Source: Fomitopsis serialis (Eukaryota; Basidiomycota; Agaricomycetes; Polyporales; Fomitopsidaceae). Taken from it: a DNA stretch of 11,579 nt. The translations under genes were made by a program, and so were the position numbers. The stretch is from the NCBI RefSeq assembly GCF_022376445.1, contig NW_025955742.1:1-11579 (forward strand), given 5' to 3'. Position 1 is the first letter of the stretch. Each line of letters starts with the position of its first letter. The notes beneath the pieces were generated by a model. It ran no database searches. It was not told the DNA's origin and worked only from the letters and a program-made list of their open reading frames with translations. Shown piece by piece: positions 1 to 8,712 of the stretch.

Positions 1-22
1 AGTACTTGATTGCATGACTTAC
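1..22 (-). other. Partial intron of the pogo-like gene (donor only)
   Basis: On the minus strand a GTAAGT donor begins at 22, directly after codons reading NPADAR, a conserved stretch of pogo-type DDE domains. The frame would otherwise end at once in TAA, so an intron running off the left edge is the simplest reading. Confidence 0.5.
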
Positions 23-1012
23 CTCGCATCCGCAGGATTGTCCACTCCCTAGGTCTTGTTCATGTGCTTCCCCTTGAATATTATGCATGGGCAGATTGCA
101 GTCCCATCAGCACATATGCACTCGATGATGGTAATTAATTTGCGATTACCGTTCCTGACGTTGTAGACATCTTTCTGGTTGCAATCCACAAGAACTTTGA
201 CATCATCCATGATGCCAAGCTGGATACCCTTCTTGTTGTTGTACCTGTTCTCGGGGGGATCCCAAACACCTCGACGACCTGTCCAAGGATGCCATAGTAC
301 CTGAAAACCTTCAGGCAGTTGAGCACCTTCGCACGGCAGGCTTGGAGCTTCATTGCCCAATGCACAGCTAACTCTGGATGACACTTCTTGAAGCGCTGGT
401 ACCACAATGTTCTGATAGGAGCACCTGCAATCACCAACACATGGTCGATGACTGCCTCCTGCGTGAGTGGCACACCATGCCGTCCAACCTCCTTGATCCA
501 CGCAACAAGGACCTCCTCCTCCGTCGGGTTCAACTTGTGTTGTGTGGGATGTGCACCTCTGTGTGTGTCTTCTTCCTGATGTAGTGGTCCTTCAAAGTGG
601 AAGGCACAAGACCATACACCTTGGCAGCACTGCAGATAGACATGACTGGCTTTCCATTGGGCTTGAGGCCTGATGCATTGAGGGCTGTGAGCACAGCATC
701 AATCAGGCGCGCCCTCTTGGCCTCCTTCGACTCGTTCACCAGCTGAGCAGTGTCCAACTCGGAGTCTATCAAGGAAAACTGTGTTAGTTTACAATGCCAT
801 CCCAGAATACGTGTTGACTTACCAGAATGTGAGTCAGACTGAACACCAGGCTTGCCTGCCTCGCTGCATGCAAGCTCCAGGTCAGCTGAGGTATCCACCT
901 TGTCTGCTGGCAACATGAGTGCATGCAGGAGCCACAAAGCTGTTCTGGCTCGCCACACCCTCAGTTTTGCCGTGCATGGGCTCTTCATCAGTGTCCGATT
1001 CAGCATCATCAT
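23..1012 (-). pseudogene. pogo/Fot1-like DDE transposase, decayed, 3' part outside window
   Basis: Cut-and-paste transposase of the Tc1/mariner superfamily (pogo branch), which would bind element ends and catalyse excision and integration in the nucleus. Read right to left, an N-terminal part (1012-823, then 765 to about 560) carries a psq-type helix-turn-helix with AAKVYGLVPSTLKDHY. A CENP-B-type DNA-binding segment follows (about 548-330; EEEVLVAWIKEVGRHGVPLT, then WYQRFKKCHPEL). The start of the DDE domain (about 262-23) has KGIQLGI, NGNRKLITIIECICADG and IIFKGKH. The three parts lie in three frames, so there are frameshifts near 550 and 262. A TAG at 51-49 stands where the family usually has Trp before the NP..AR motif. 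The first catalytic Asp (family NMDEKG) is missing: the sequence reads NNKKG. Exon sequence stops at a donor at 22-21 and the rest is off the window. Family assignment is firm; activity is excluded. Confidence 0.88.
766..822 (-). other. Intron in pogo-like transposase
   Basis: A 57-base intron. The donor GTAAGT is at 822-817 and the acceptor GATAG ends at 766. A CTAAC branch-point-like sequence lies upstream of the acceptor. Removing it joins SDSHSG to DSELDTAQ with no stop. It is a typical short basidiomycete intron and supports an originally host-spliced minus-strand gene. Confidence 0.75.
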
Positions 1013-1309
1013 CTAAGGAGGGTTAGTGAGTATAGTACTGAGAGTAGTGATGAGAAGTCAAGAATTGACAAGCGATGGAAAAGTGACCTCCAAGCGCTCA
1101 ATGAGATCTCAAAGAAGTGCTTGTGTTCACCAGTATGGTACTCGAAGAGAGTATCGGGTATAAATGAGAGCCTGAATGAGTGTGATAAAACGGAAAACGG
1201 AGATGCTATTCAGTAGATTGTAGTACTGGACATATGCCATGGGCGTACAATGATGACTGCTATTCTTACATAGATCTATCTACTAGTACAATTTTGTTCC
1301 TATGTGTGA

Positions 1310-2067
1310 TCAGAACCTCTGCCAAACATTGTCAGGTGCATGCCAGTCAAAGTCAGGGGCTAGCTCCTCCAAGTATCTGTCTTCTCCATGCTCAGGCCTC
1401 ACGCCCAACGGTGTTCCTGTATCCACTTCACCTGCATGTACTTGTGAGGAACTCGAAGGTTCCCAGGCCAGACATATGGCTGGTCCATGAATTACAGTTT
1501 CATGGAACATGTGGGGGGCTCCGATCTCAGGCCCTTGGCATGGTCACTCACGTAGAGGGTGACACTTACATGGCCAAGCTTGAAGGTAGGAATTTGGCGT
1601 AGGGGGAGGTGTAGGACAGGGGTTTCATCTTCAAGCATTGATGCAGGAAAGAAGGTTTGTCGTTCAACATCATAGATGTCAAAGCCAGTGTCGCTGAGGC
1701 CCATGCGGGGCAATGTCCTCCACGGGCTCAGCCCTGGGAACGTGAGCAGCATCAGGGGCTGCTCCGTAGGAGGAGCTATGAGCATCTCCTTGCTCTTCTC
1801 ATCTATCTCGCACCAGATGGAGATGGGGTCATTGAGATCCTGAAGAAGTTTGAGTCAGAATTGAGGGACCATGGGATGTACCTTGACAAAGAACAAGGCC
1901 TCCACCACACCACTCTGGGAGTGTCCTCCTCTGGCCCATAATCCTGCAAGAGTCCCGAGGGGGACTCTCCTCCAGTCCTGATAAAACAGCCCAACGGCAC
2001 CCAGGAACACCCAGCCTCGCATTCTAACAGGCCCGAAAGGCCCAAAAGCTGTTGGATTGAATGCCAT
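1310..2067 (-). pseudogene. Unrecognised decayed protein-coding segment
   Basis: I do not recognise the family. One minus-strand frame runs from an ATG at 2067 to 1360 with four interruptions: TGA 1857-1855, TAA 1494-1492, TGA 1401-1399 and TAG 1362-1360. Each is one C-to-T change away from CGA, CAA or CAG. The composition is protein-like (for example DPISIWCEID near 1830-1800, FDIYDVERQTFFPASMLEDE near 1690-1630, and YVWPGNLRVPHKYMQVKW near 1476-1420). A second frame at 1510-1310 also looks coding (EELAPDFDWHAPDNVW), so a frameshift or intron near 1450 is likely. The sequence just before the ATG reads CATCCTAG, so 2067 may follow an acceptor rather than be the true start. The antisense frames over the region look like shadows. 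It could be a host gene copy or a passenger gene of an element. Confidence 0.45.
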
Positions 2068-2889
2068 CTAGGATGGACGTCTGTACCTCCGGTGTGGGCT
2101 GCATCCAAGCCGGGCACCGGGCCATGGGACAGCCCATTCTCTGATGTGTCATACACTTCGCAAATAGGAATATTAGCCAGCTAATACCACTACACAGATA
2201 CAGGGCACTCACATAGTTGTATAACTCCCCGATGTTTTTCTTTTCCAGGCATAGGACTGTAACATGTGTCAGACCGGATCTGTGAGGGCATTGCCTAGTC
2301 CCGTGTTCCGCTATCTGCAGATAGGATGGCAGGCCATTCTGTGAGATGATGTTGAGATGGTGGGGTTCAATGCAGGAGATGGCCATGATAAAGCTCAAGA
2401 TGTCCGTAACAGCAGGATGAATTGTGAGGCAGGTGGGAGCAGTCTGAGAGTGGTTCAGAGACGGTTGAGAGAAGAGAGCAAGAGTTACCAAGTGGTCAGA
2501 AAGCCACACTCAAGTGCTTGCTCACACTTGATCAGGTCTTCATGATGTGCTCGCACTCACCAGTACTTGGACTCAGAGTGGGCAAGAATTGTATGTATTG
2601 AGCTAAATGTATTCTTAGATCTGTGCATGTTGACGAGAGGCAGTATCAGGGAATGCAAGCAAAGAAAGGCTGGATGGTTGAGATGATCACCTGGAGTGTG
2701 ATGAACCACCACGAAGAGCAGCTTGCATGCTGTAGTGCCCATAAGAGAGCTGGTAAGGGTAGGCAACACCCACCAGGTACCAGCTGACTCTCCAACACAA
2801 TGAGATAATGCTACCACGTGCATGTGCAGAGGCATCCTGCATGATGCAGCTGTCGAAGTTCGTAGGCTGCATGCTGTGCAGCGGAGAAG
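2068..2889. other. No gene identified
   Basis: Reading frames of 60 to 160 codons occur on both strands, the longest on minus from 2509 to 2024, but none shows a motif I know and they overlap one another. The left part may hold an upstream exon of the decayed minus-strand frame at 1310-2067. I see no RNA gene or repeat here. Confidence 0.4.
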
Positions 2890-3186
2890 GTGACCTTGCT
2901 GGAGATCCAGTCCATACAGTGTTCAGAAACCTGGATGCACCTCAGGATGAGAGTGTCAGTGAAGGCGACAGAATACATAGAATCTCAATCAGCACACCTT
3001 CTCAATAACATTCGAGATGAACTTCTGGACAAACAATGCTTAGACATTGCCCATGAACTGGCAGATGACTGCATTGCTGAAGCAGTGGTCTGCCGCATTA
3101 GTATTGACTGGTATGCGTGGCAGATGGTGCTTCAGTCGCAACAGACTCGAGCCCAAGTTGTACTCTGCACTCTGCTGGGGGGATGA
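2890..3186 (+). pseudogene. Weak coding-like fragment, unrecognised
   Basis: A plus-strand frame of 98 codons opens at a GTG. Its second half is protein-like, with acidic, helix-forming sequence such as NNIRDELLDKQCLDIAHELA (about 3007-3066) and RISIDWYAWQMV (about 3094-3129). There is no recognisable domain, no convincing start and no neighbouring exon I can join to it. It may be a remnant exon or a chance open frame. It lies just beyond the 3' end of the Plavaka pseudogene, on the other strand. Confidence 0.2.
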
Positions 3187-3559
3187 TGGATGTCAGTTGT
3201 GTTTTCCCAGGCTCTATGGGATGTGGACAACTGAACTGTGTTCAGGTCGACGCCCTTCTACAACATGTCAATGCAGCATGGTTTTGCATAGACATGCAGA
3301 CCACAACAGACCTGTGACATGACTGCACTATCCCGTATGCCTGCATCATCCACACCTTCCATGAGGTTACACTAAGAGAGAATGGTCAGCACTTACAAGT
3401 GCATCTCCAGCTACCATTAGAACACGTACCATCCCATGGGTGTTACATTCATGTCATGAGGCCTACACACAGCGAGGCCTTCAGAGAGCAGGTCAAGAGT
3501 GATGATGTCGAGATAGGAGACTTACTGACTCAGCTACGTCAAGGAAAGATGGAAAGCCA
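3187..3559. other. No gene identified, 3' flank of the Plavaka frame
   Basis: This stretch lies downstream of the Plavaka stop codon at 3562-3560. It could contain the 3' untranslated region and terminal inverted repeat of that element, but I could not recognise a CACTA-type terminus or a matching partner on the far side. Confidence 0.35.
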
Positions 3560-3936
3560 CTACCATAGCATCTGGTAGGTGTACATACCAGCCCAGTCGT
3601 TCAGATGGACTCTGGTTGCCTTGTCAAGAATGTTGTTGGAGGACCATTCCCTTGGAGCTTGCCCCACCCGGCCCATCCAGAAACAAAGATATCAGCTGGC
3701 ATGACTGGTGTATAGTATCTGAGTCAGCTGTATTATCCTTCCAGGTGGAAGACCATCCGCCCCCGGGGGTGGCTTACTCACAGAGTACATGAGATGCTGT
3801 GGGTCGGCTGCACCAGGGAAGTGGGTATACCACTCCACATATGCAAGAGGACCCTGAGGCCACCACAAAGGTGCTGGACTGCCACCATGAGATGGGGAGA
3901 GCGTCTTAGGCAGTGTGAAAATGACTTTGACGTGCC

Positions 3937-4005
3937 CTGCCCTTGTGCCTTTACAGTGGAAATGAGCAACATTATACGCAGGAACTCAAGACATTAAGTG
4001 AGTAC
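3937..4005 (-). other. Intron in Plavaka pseudogene
   Basis: A 69-base intron with donor GTACTC at 4005 and acceptor GGCAG ending at 3937. It is phase 1: splicing joins MRVKG to HVKVIFTLP, which is how the family reads at this point. The unspliced frame stops within a few codons. Confidence 0.7.
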
Positions 4006-5175
4006 CTTTGACCCTCATTGCCTCAGCCTCCTCAGTCTCAAGCACAATGGCTGTATCAAAATGGCTCTTCCTTCCCTGGTGACCAGAAGCAGGCACTGAC
4101 CTGATAGCATCAACCTCCAGTTTGCTGTCCAGCAGCTCACAAGGGTTGAATTGAACCTTGTGATACACATCAACACAATTGAAGGGCAACCAGGCCCTTG
4201 ATAGATCACGTTGAGTGAGTGTCAGTTCAGGCGGCTGTAGGTCATTGATGTATCTTGCAAGAGCGGTGGTAAAGCCAGGTGCATTGTGCTGCATCTGGAC
4301 CATGGCAAGATTGTTGTGTGGGCAATGGTGGGTGCTTAGCTATATTGATAGAATGGTCTCCTGCCACTGGTTTGGTGTCCTGTGCATCCTGAGCATTGGC
4401 ATCCACTGTCCGGCCATCCTCTTCTTCCTCTGGGTCCTCTACCTCCTCCTCCTCACAACACTCCTGGAACATTTTGTAAAGGGCCATTTTCTCCCGCCAG
4501 GAGATCCACTTCACCATCTGTGGAAACTGGTCCATATGGTTGGAGGCTTGCCATACTTTCTTGGCGAAGTCAATATGGAGTTGCTCAAACAACTCTGTAT
4601 TATAGTTGTCTGTCGTCCTGAACTGTCAAATTGACTGGACGTAATGGAGGAGGGAGTGAACCTTGGGGATGTTGAGATCATCTTGTATCCCCAGCTCTAC
4701 CAGGACATGCTTGTGTTTGTGAAAGGTGTCCAATGCATCCTCAAGATATCTGAGTGTGTTGTTATCGTGCGTAGGGTATTGAGCTATATAGATGAAATCA
4801 AGCAGAGCTCAAAAGGCGAGGATGACAGAGTTGGGAATCTTCCCTATGAGACAGCCCAGCAGGACACAGGCCATCTCCTTGCACTCTTTGCTGGACACTT
4901 GAGGGTGGAGATACTGTTCTTGATGTGTTGAACACCGTGCGCAGGTGGGAGACATCAAAGTCGGCTGTCCAGCTCTTCTGGACCTATGAGATCCTGCCAC
5001 CACACGATCCCCCAGTTTGTCAGTGGGACACTGACACTTGGGTAGTCAGTGATGTAAGATGCTAGGATGGGGTGTACCCGATGAACAGCACCATCACTGC
5101 CTGTCACTTCAAAGCCCTCAACACCGGCACGAATGAGGGGCTTGAGGATGATGCGCATAGCTGCATTAAAAGCTG

Positions 5176-5218
5176 CTGGGTCCACGATTTGTGTTACGCT
5201 TGGTCATGTTCAACTTAC
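5176..5218 (-). other. Probable intron in Plavaka pseudogene
   Basis: A GTAAGT donor at 5218 follows HRKPFKH, and an ACCCAG acceptor ends at 5176 just before AAFNAAMRIILKPL. At 43 bases it is very short. The family normally has extra residues between these two blocks, so part of the coding sequence is probably deleted and the true acceptor is uncertain. Confidence 0.5.
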
Positions 5219-5360
5219 TGATGCTTGAAGGGTTTGCGATGGAGGGCACAAGGAATGTTACCTAGGGTCAGGTACACCGGGCATGCACACTTGTTACTTG
5301 AAAACTGGGTGAGCTGGGTCTTGTCTGTGGAATTATTCACAGGTGCAGCAGCAGCACCCC

Positions 5361-5428
5361 CTGGCAGTAATTGCTATGTCCCCAGGATGTCAGAGATGGA
5401 CAAGGTAGGTGGGAAAACTGATGCTTAC
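5361..5428 (-). other. Intron in Plavaka pseudogene
   Basis: A 68-base intron with donor GTAAGC at 5428, directly after WTGLWGMLSR, and acceptor ACTGCCAG ending at 5361. The next exon opens with GAAAAPVNN and the conserved STDKTQLTQF block. Confidence 0.65.
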
Positions 5429-5721
5429 CTGGACAGCATTCCCCAAAGACCAGTCCACATTTTGGTGAAGATCCTGTGTATTTTGGAACAGCCAGCGAAG
5501 ATACACCTTGGGCAGTACATGATCGGCTTAGCATATGATGGGTTACCTAGGAGGGCCTGTATAGCCTCGAGAACGTCCTGGTATCATATAATGTGTTCCT
5601 TGTCTGGCCGGTCACAGAATGTCAAGGTTGTCATCTTCCATGTTGCCCTGTCAGGAATACTGTTGACTTCCATGAAGAGTTGCCTGATGTCCTTGAAGGT
5701 TAGCCCCAGATTTTCAACCAC

Positions 5722-5780
5722 CTGCAAACCAGCCACATACATGGTGAGCTCTTGCAGTGTCTATGAATAGAGAAACCTAC
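5722..5780 (-). other. Intron in Plavaka pseudogene
   Basis: A 59-base intron with donor GTAGGT at 5780 after WFLCIPG and acceptor TTTGCAG ending at 5722 before VVENLGLTFKDIRQLF. Splicing restores the family order of blocks. Confidence 0.7.
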
Positions 5781-6031
5781 CCCTGGTATGCACAGGAACC
5801 AATTTAGAGAATTCTGGCCAACATCCTCGTGAACTGCCCACATGGCCACCTGCCAGTCAAGTTCGGATGTGAATGGCCTCCACTTCTGGTTGAGATCTCC
5901 CTTGTCCAGGAAAACCACACATTGTACCCCTGGTTACACCGCCTGGAACTCAATTTCTTGTCTGCACTGGGTGAGTTCAAAATGTGGTGTGCTTCAGATG
6001 AGTTGATTTTGTGACTGATCTTGCTACTTAG

Positions 6032-6420
6032 CTATGTTGACTGCTGTCGAGTGTGTCTTTTCCCAAGGTGTTGAGCTTGAAATTTATTCCGCATTTCTGC
6101 GAATTATTCTGAGCTCCATTGCCCTGTCCAAGTCGTGGAATGTGTCCTGCTGTGTTCTCCTTTATTCTGCATGGACGCCATCACTATACCGTGCATACTG
6201 TACTTTTCGACATCATTCCCTTCAGTCTACCATTTTCTATAATGTTTGCATCTTCAGGGATTTGAACCCCTGCACTCATCCGATTTTTCACTGCTTCGTT
6301 GATTTCGACTTTGTGGTTGTTTCTACTGTACAGTTATGGTCGCCTTACATAACACACACCTAGACAGTCCGCCTCGTCGAGCTCCAAGTCCCTAAGACCT
6401 TACAGAGCTCGACTTAGGCC
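6032..6420. other. CpG-retaining segment between divergent genes
   Basis: I count 15 CpG in 6001-6420 against 3 in the next 600 bases, so this segment has escaped the CpG loss seen around it. It lies between the 5' end of the minus-strand Plavaka pseudogene and the start of the plus-strand frame at 6426. A six-base direct repeat ACTTAG lies at 6026-6031 and 6412-6417, which could be a target-site duplication of a younger insertion or chance. A plus-strand frame of 109 codons (6034-6363) is open but has no recognisable features. Alternatives are a shared divergent promoter or a recent non-autonomous insertion. Confidence 0.5.
6376..6413. repeat. Inverted repeat, 9-bp arms
   Basis: GTCGAGCTC at 6376-6384 is the exact reverse complement of GAGCTCGAC at 6405-6413, separated by 20 bases. 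The loop contains CCTAAG (6391-6396), which can pair instead with CTTAGG (6413-6418), so two competing foldings exist. It lies at the right edge of the CpG-retaining segment and may mark an element end. Confidence 0.6.
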
Positions 6421-7644
6421 TTTGGAATCACTCTGAGGCGCACTGCAGCCAACAGCAAGATGACAACACTCACAGTCAAATTGTTGTCTTCACCAGTTTC
6501 CATGAAACTTCTGTCAGTGTTGCCACCAGCATGCTCAAAATGCCATACATGGAACCCCCATTCACGTTTGCACAGTGACTCACCACCATCATTCACTTTG
6601 GTTCACACACAGGATGCCTCCTAGAACAATTTGTGGCTGAGGCACAGCAAACCACATTCATTGGCACATCATGTCACCCTCTTGATGTGTGTGAGCACAC
6701 CCCAGAGGAGTACTTCAGTTATCAAAAAGGTTTCATTGAGCACAGCATGCTCACCTCTGTCCTTGACTCCTCCTGTGGCCAAATCTTAATTGACAGCTGT
6801 GGGTCCAGTGTAGGATTCCCAAGTAGCCAGGGTATCATTGAGTGGACTTGTGCCATGAACTCCATCCTCGAGAGACAGGAGACCATCCACATATTTGCTA
6901 TATGTGTACAGAGATTTGGTGAGTCATCTGTCTTACCTTGGAGCCCAACACAAATTTAAACTATGAAATAGCTCACTGGTCTACCTCTGACTGCTCCCAC
7001 TGCCACTCCACCTGTCCTGTGTGCAGTGGTGCCTGTCATACCCACTATGCCAGTCTTGACAGGGCCTCCCAGTTCACTGACCCAGAGTGACCTGCAGCCC
7101 CTCTGCAACTACATTGAGCAACACTTCCCATCTGCAACACAAATTATTGCTGCAATACAGAGCCACCAGGAGCAGCTCCAGGGCAATGGAGGCAGGGCCC
7201 ACGGTGTCAGGAATCATTGATTTCCGCTGAATCTGTGGTTGTTCCAATTCCAAGCACTCAAGTCTATCCTGAGACTTGAGATACACACGCACCACTACAC
7301 ATCATACAATCAAGAGTGCATGGGAGAATTGTTCAACTTGTGTCACTTACAAGGATATTTCTGATTGGGCTGGTGTTGAGTGGAACAATGTGGTGAATAT
7401 CTGCCCAATTTATGTTCACTTGGAAGCCGTGTATTGAGTCAACTACCCCTCTACTCATCCAGACATGTTCTCAGCCCTCCCTGATGCTCATAAGTGTAGC
7501 GTTAACCAAGCAGGGGCTATCATTGATGGCAACTTCTTCAGTGGATTGGAGGACGACCTTGATGTTGATGCCCAGCAACAATCACATGCACTGTGGGAAG
7601 AACCTTCCACATTGGGCTCCATGCTAAGTGTTACATCCCCTCCA

Positions 7645-7696
7645 GTCATAAGATTCCTTTGTACCTCAGGGGTCATAATTCCTTCATACCTCAGTG
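7645..7696 (+). repeat. Imperfect tandem duplication of about 26 bases
   Basis: Two adjacent units start GTCATAA at 7645 and 7672 and both end with ACCTCAG plus a short tail. A third GTCATAA begins at 7697. The units are 27 and 25 bases long, so the duplication itself shifts the frame inside the decayed plus-strand gene, matching the apparent change of frame between the 7465 and 7715 blocks. Confidence 0.55.
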
Positions 7697-8085
7697 GTCA
7701 TAAAAGGGCACACACACTGGTGGAACTGGCACCACCAGCTCATCAAATGACCATTCTGGTGCTCTTGATTTCTCATCTGCCATCCTGGGAAGCCAAGTAC
7801 ATGAAAATAGTCCTACAGTAATGTGGTCAGCAGGTCACACAACCATTGTTCCAGAGTACTTGATTCACTTTCTGGTGATTTGGGTGCCCTCAACCTCAAG
7901 CTCCCAGTTTGTAGCTGCACTGGAGGGCATGGAGCGCACCTCCCCTGTTCAGCTCAGAAATTTACTGGCTAATGGCATGGTGGTTCATGTCCCAGATGCC
8001 CAGGATGTGTCCAACTTCTCCTTGACCCTGAAGGCACTGTACCCACAGTATGGGATCATCCCAGCCACTTGAGTGGATCTTCATG

Positions 8086-8180
8086 GTTTGTTGATAATTT
8101 GTCTATATTGCCCTGATCAATGATTTCATGATTAGATGTGGGTCAATGAACCAATGGCTGGAGCAATCCTCACATCACAG
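8086..8180 (+). other. Candidate intron in unrecognised plus-strand gene
   Basis: Donor GTTTGT at 8086 and acceptor ATCACAG ending at 8180. It is phase 1, joining VDLHG to TICDFFDGL and changing from one frame to another without adding a stop. The support is splice-site sequence and protein-like flanks only. Confidence 0.4.
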
Positions 8181-8280
8181 GAACCATCTGTGACTTCTTT
8201 GATGGGCTGAATCATGATCCATCCTCAATACAATATGTGCTGTCCTGCAAGCTCCAACATAGTGGATGGTTTCCATATAA

Positions 8281-8309
8281 GTGAGTCTTTTGTGATTCCT
8301 GAGCTCCAG
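8281..8309 (+). other. Candidate very short intron
   Basis: Donor GTGAGT at 8281 and acceptor CTCCAG ending at 8309. It joins SGWFPY to AETLYLALD in frame (phase 2) and removes an immediate TGA. At 29 bases it is shorter than usual fungal introns, so a deletion within a longer intron is possible. Confidence 0.3.
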
Positions 8310-8712
8310 TGCTGAGACTCTGTATCTGGCATTGGACAGCCTCACAACTGCACAGAATGTCACCCAAGTATCAAATGTGGGTGGACCTAGTGTGGCAGTA
8401 TCTGATTTCTGAGAGATATGCAACTGGGGTCTGTTGCCCCACCCAGCCTTGTCAATATATATCCACACAGGGATGCAGATGGCATGGGGACTTGGGTAGC
8501 TTTGTTGGCCTCAAGCTGTGGTTTTTTTCCATCTCAAGGAGCAGATTCATAGCCACAAAGAAGCTACTGCCAAGCTTGCTGGCCTCATCAACTTAGAGAA
8601 CTGGTCTGACCACAAAGGGCTGAGACTGCAGTCACCACCCAGTCATTTTGATTTGCCACTGCCTTGGGAAGGGATTGCAGACATAAGAGGTGGTTGCTCT
8701 GTGCCCTGGTGA

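Larger units (their letters stand above)
3560..5993 (-). pseudogene. Plavaka-type (CACTA-like) transposase, decayed
   Basis: Transposase of the Plavaka group, a CACTA-like DNA transposon family common in agaricomycetes. Family landmarks occur in order on the minus strand: KGDLNQKWRPF and SELDW (about 5904-5860), GLTFKDIRQLF (about 5700), VLEAIQALLGNP (about 5570), STDKTQLTQF with PVYLTLGNIP (about 5330-5250), DGAVHRVHPILASYITDYP (about 5095-5040), a CQCP knuckle (about 5030), LLDFIYIAQYPTH, DLNIPKVHSLLHYV, TTDNYNTELFEQLHIDFAKK (about 4805-4565), ALARYIND and NCVDVYHK (about 4260-4165), HVKVIFTLP, LAYVEWYTHFPGAADPQHLM and GRVGQAPREWSSNN (to about 3620), ending at TAG 3562-3560. Four introns restore continuity. 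Frame changes are near 5040 and 4305. In-frame stops are TAA 5936-5934, TGA 5586-5584, TGA 4811-4809, TGA 4628-4626 and TGA 3694-3692. The N-terminal zinc-finger region expected of the family was not found, and some sequence between the LGNIP and DGAVHR segments is missing. Inactive, but the family call is strong. Confidence 0.9.
6426..8712 (+). pseudogene. Unrecognised multi-exon coding region, decayed
   Basis: I do not recognise this gene, but several plus-strand blocks look coding. 6426-6575 includes HETSVSVATSMLKMPYMEPP; 6579-6956 includes CHPLDVCEHTPEEYFSYQKG and FIEHSMLTSVLDSSCGQILI; about 7000-7217 includes QSDLQPLCNYIEQHFPSATQ; 7230-7376 includes RLEIHTHHYTSYNQECMGEL; 7465-7690 includes FFSGLEDDLDVDAQQQ; 7715-8085 includes LANGMVVHVPDAQDVSNFSL; 8181-8280 includes TICDFFDGLNHDPSSIQYVL; 8310-8709 includes AETLYLALDSLTTAQNVTQV and SHKEATAKLAGLINLENWSD. 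In-frame stops are at 6576, 7218, 8070 and 8410 (all TGA) and 8497 (TAG), with others between 7377 and 7465. Candidate introns at 8086-8180 and 8281-8309 keep the frame. It is transcribed away from the Plavaka pseudogene. It could be a host gene copy or an element passenger; start and full exon map are uncertain. Confidence 0.45.

Noticed and set aside
378..584. Plus-strand frames over the pogo region
   Set aside because: They are antisense to the CENP-B-type DNA-binding segment and show no domain.
3760..3769. CCCCCGGGGG palindrome as a regulatory site
   Set aside because: It falls inside Plavaka coding sequence (KPPPGADG) and is explained by proline and glycine codons.
4215..4931. Long plus-strand frames at 4215-4634 and 4644-4931
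   Set aside because: They are antisense to strongly recognisable Plavaka blocks on the minus strand and have no motifs of their own.
5225..5770. Plus-strand frame of 181 codons, the longest in the window
   Set aside because: The minus strand here encodes the STDKTQLTQF, VLEAIQALLGNP and LTFKDIRQLF Plavaka blocks; the plus frame is a shadow.
6258..6268. tRNA gene on the minus strand
   Set aside because: The T-arm is present, but no matching 5' acceptor strand, D-arm or anticodon arm can be found upstream at a plausible distance.
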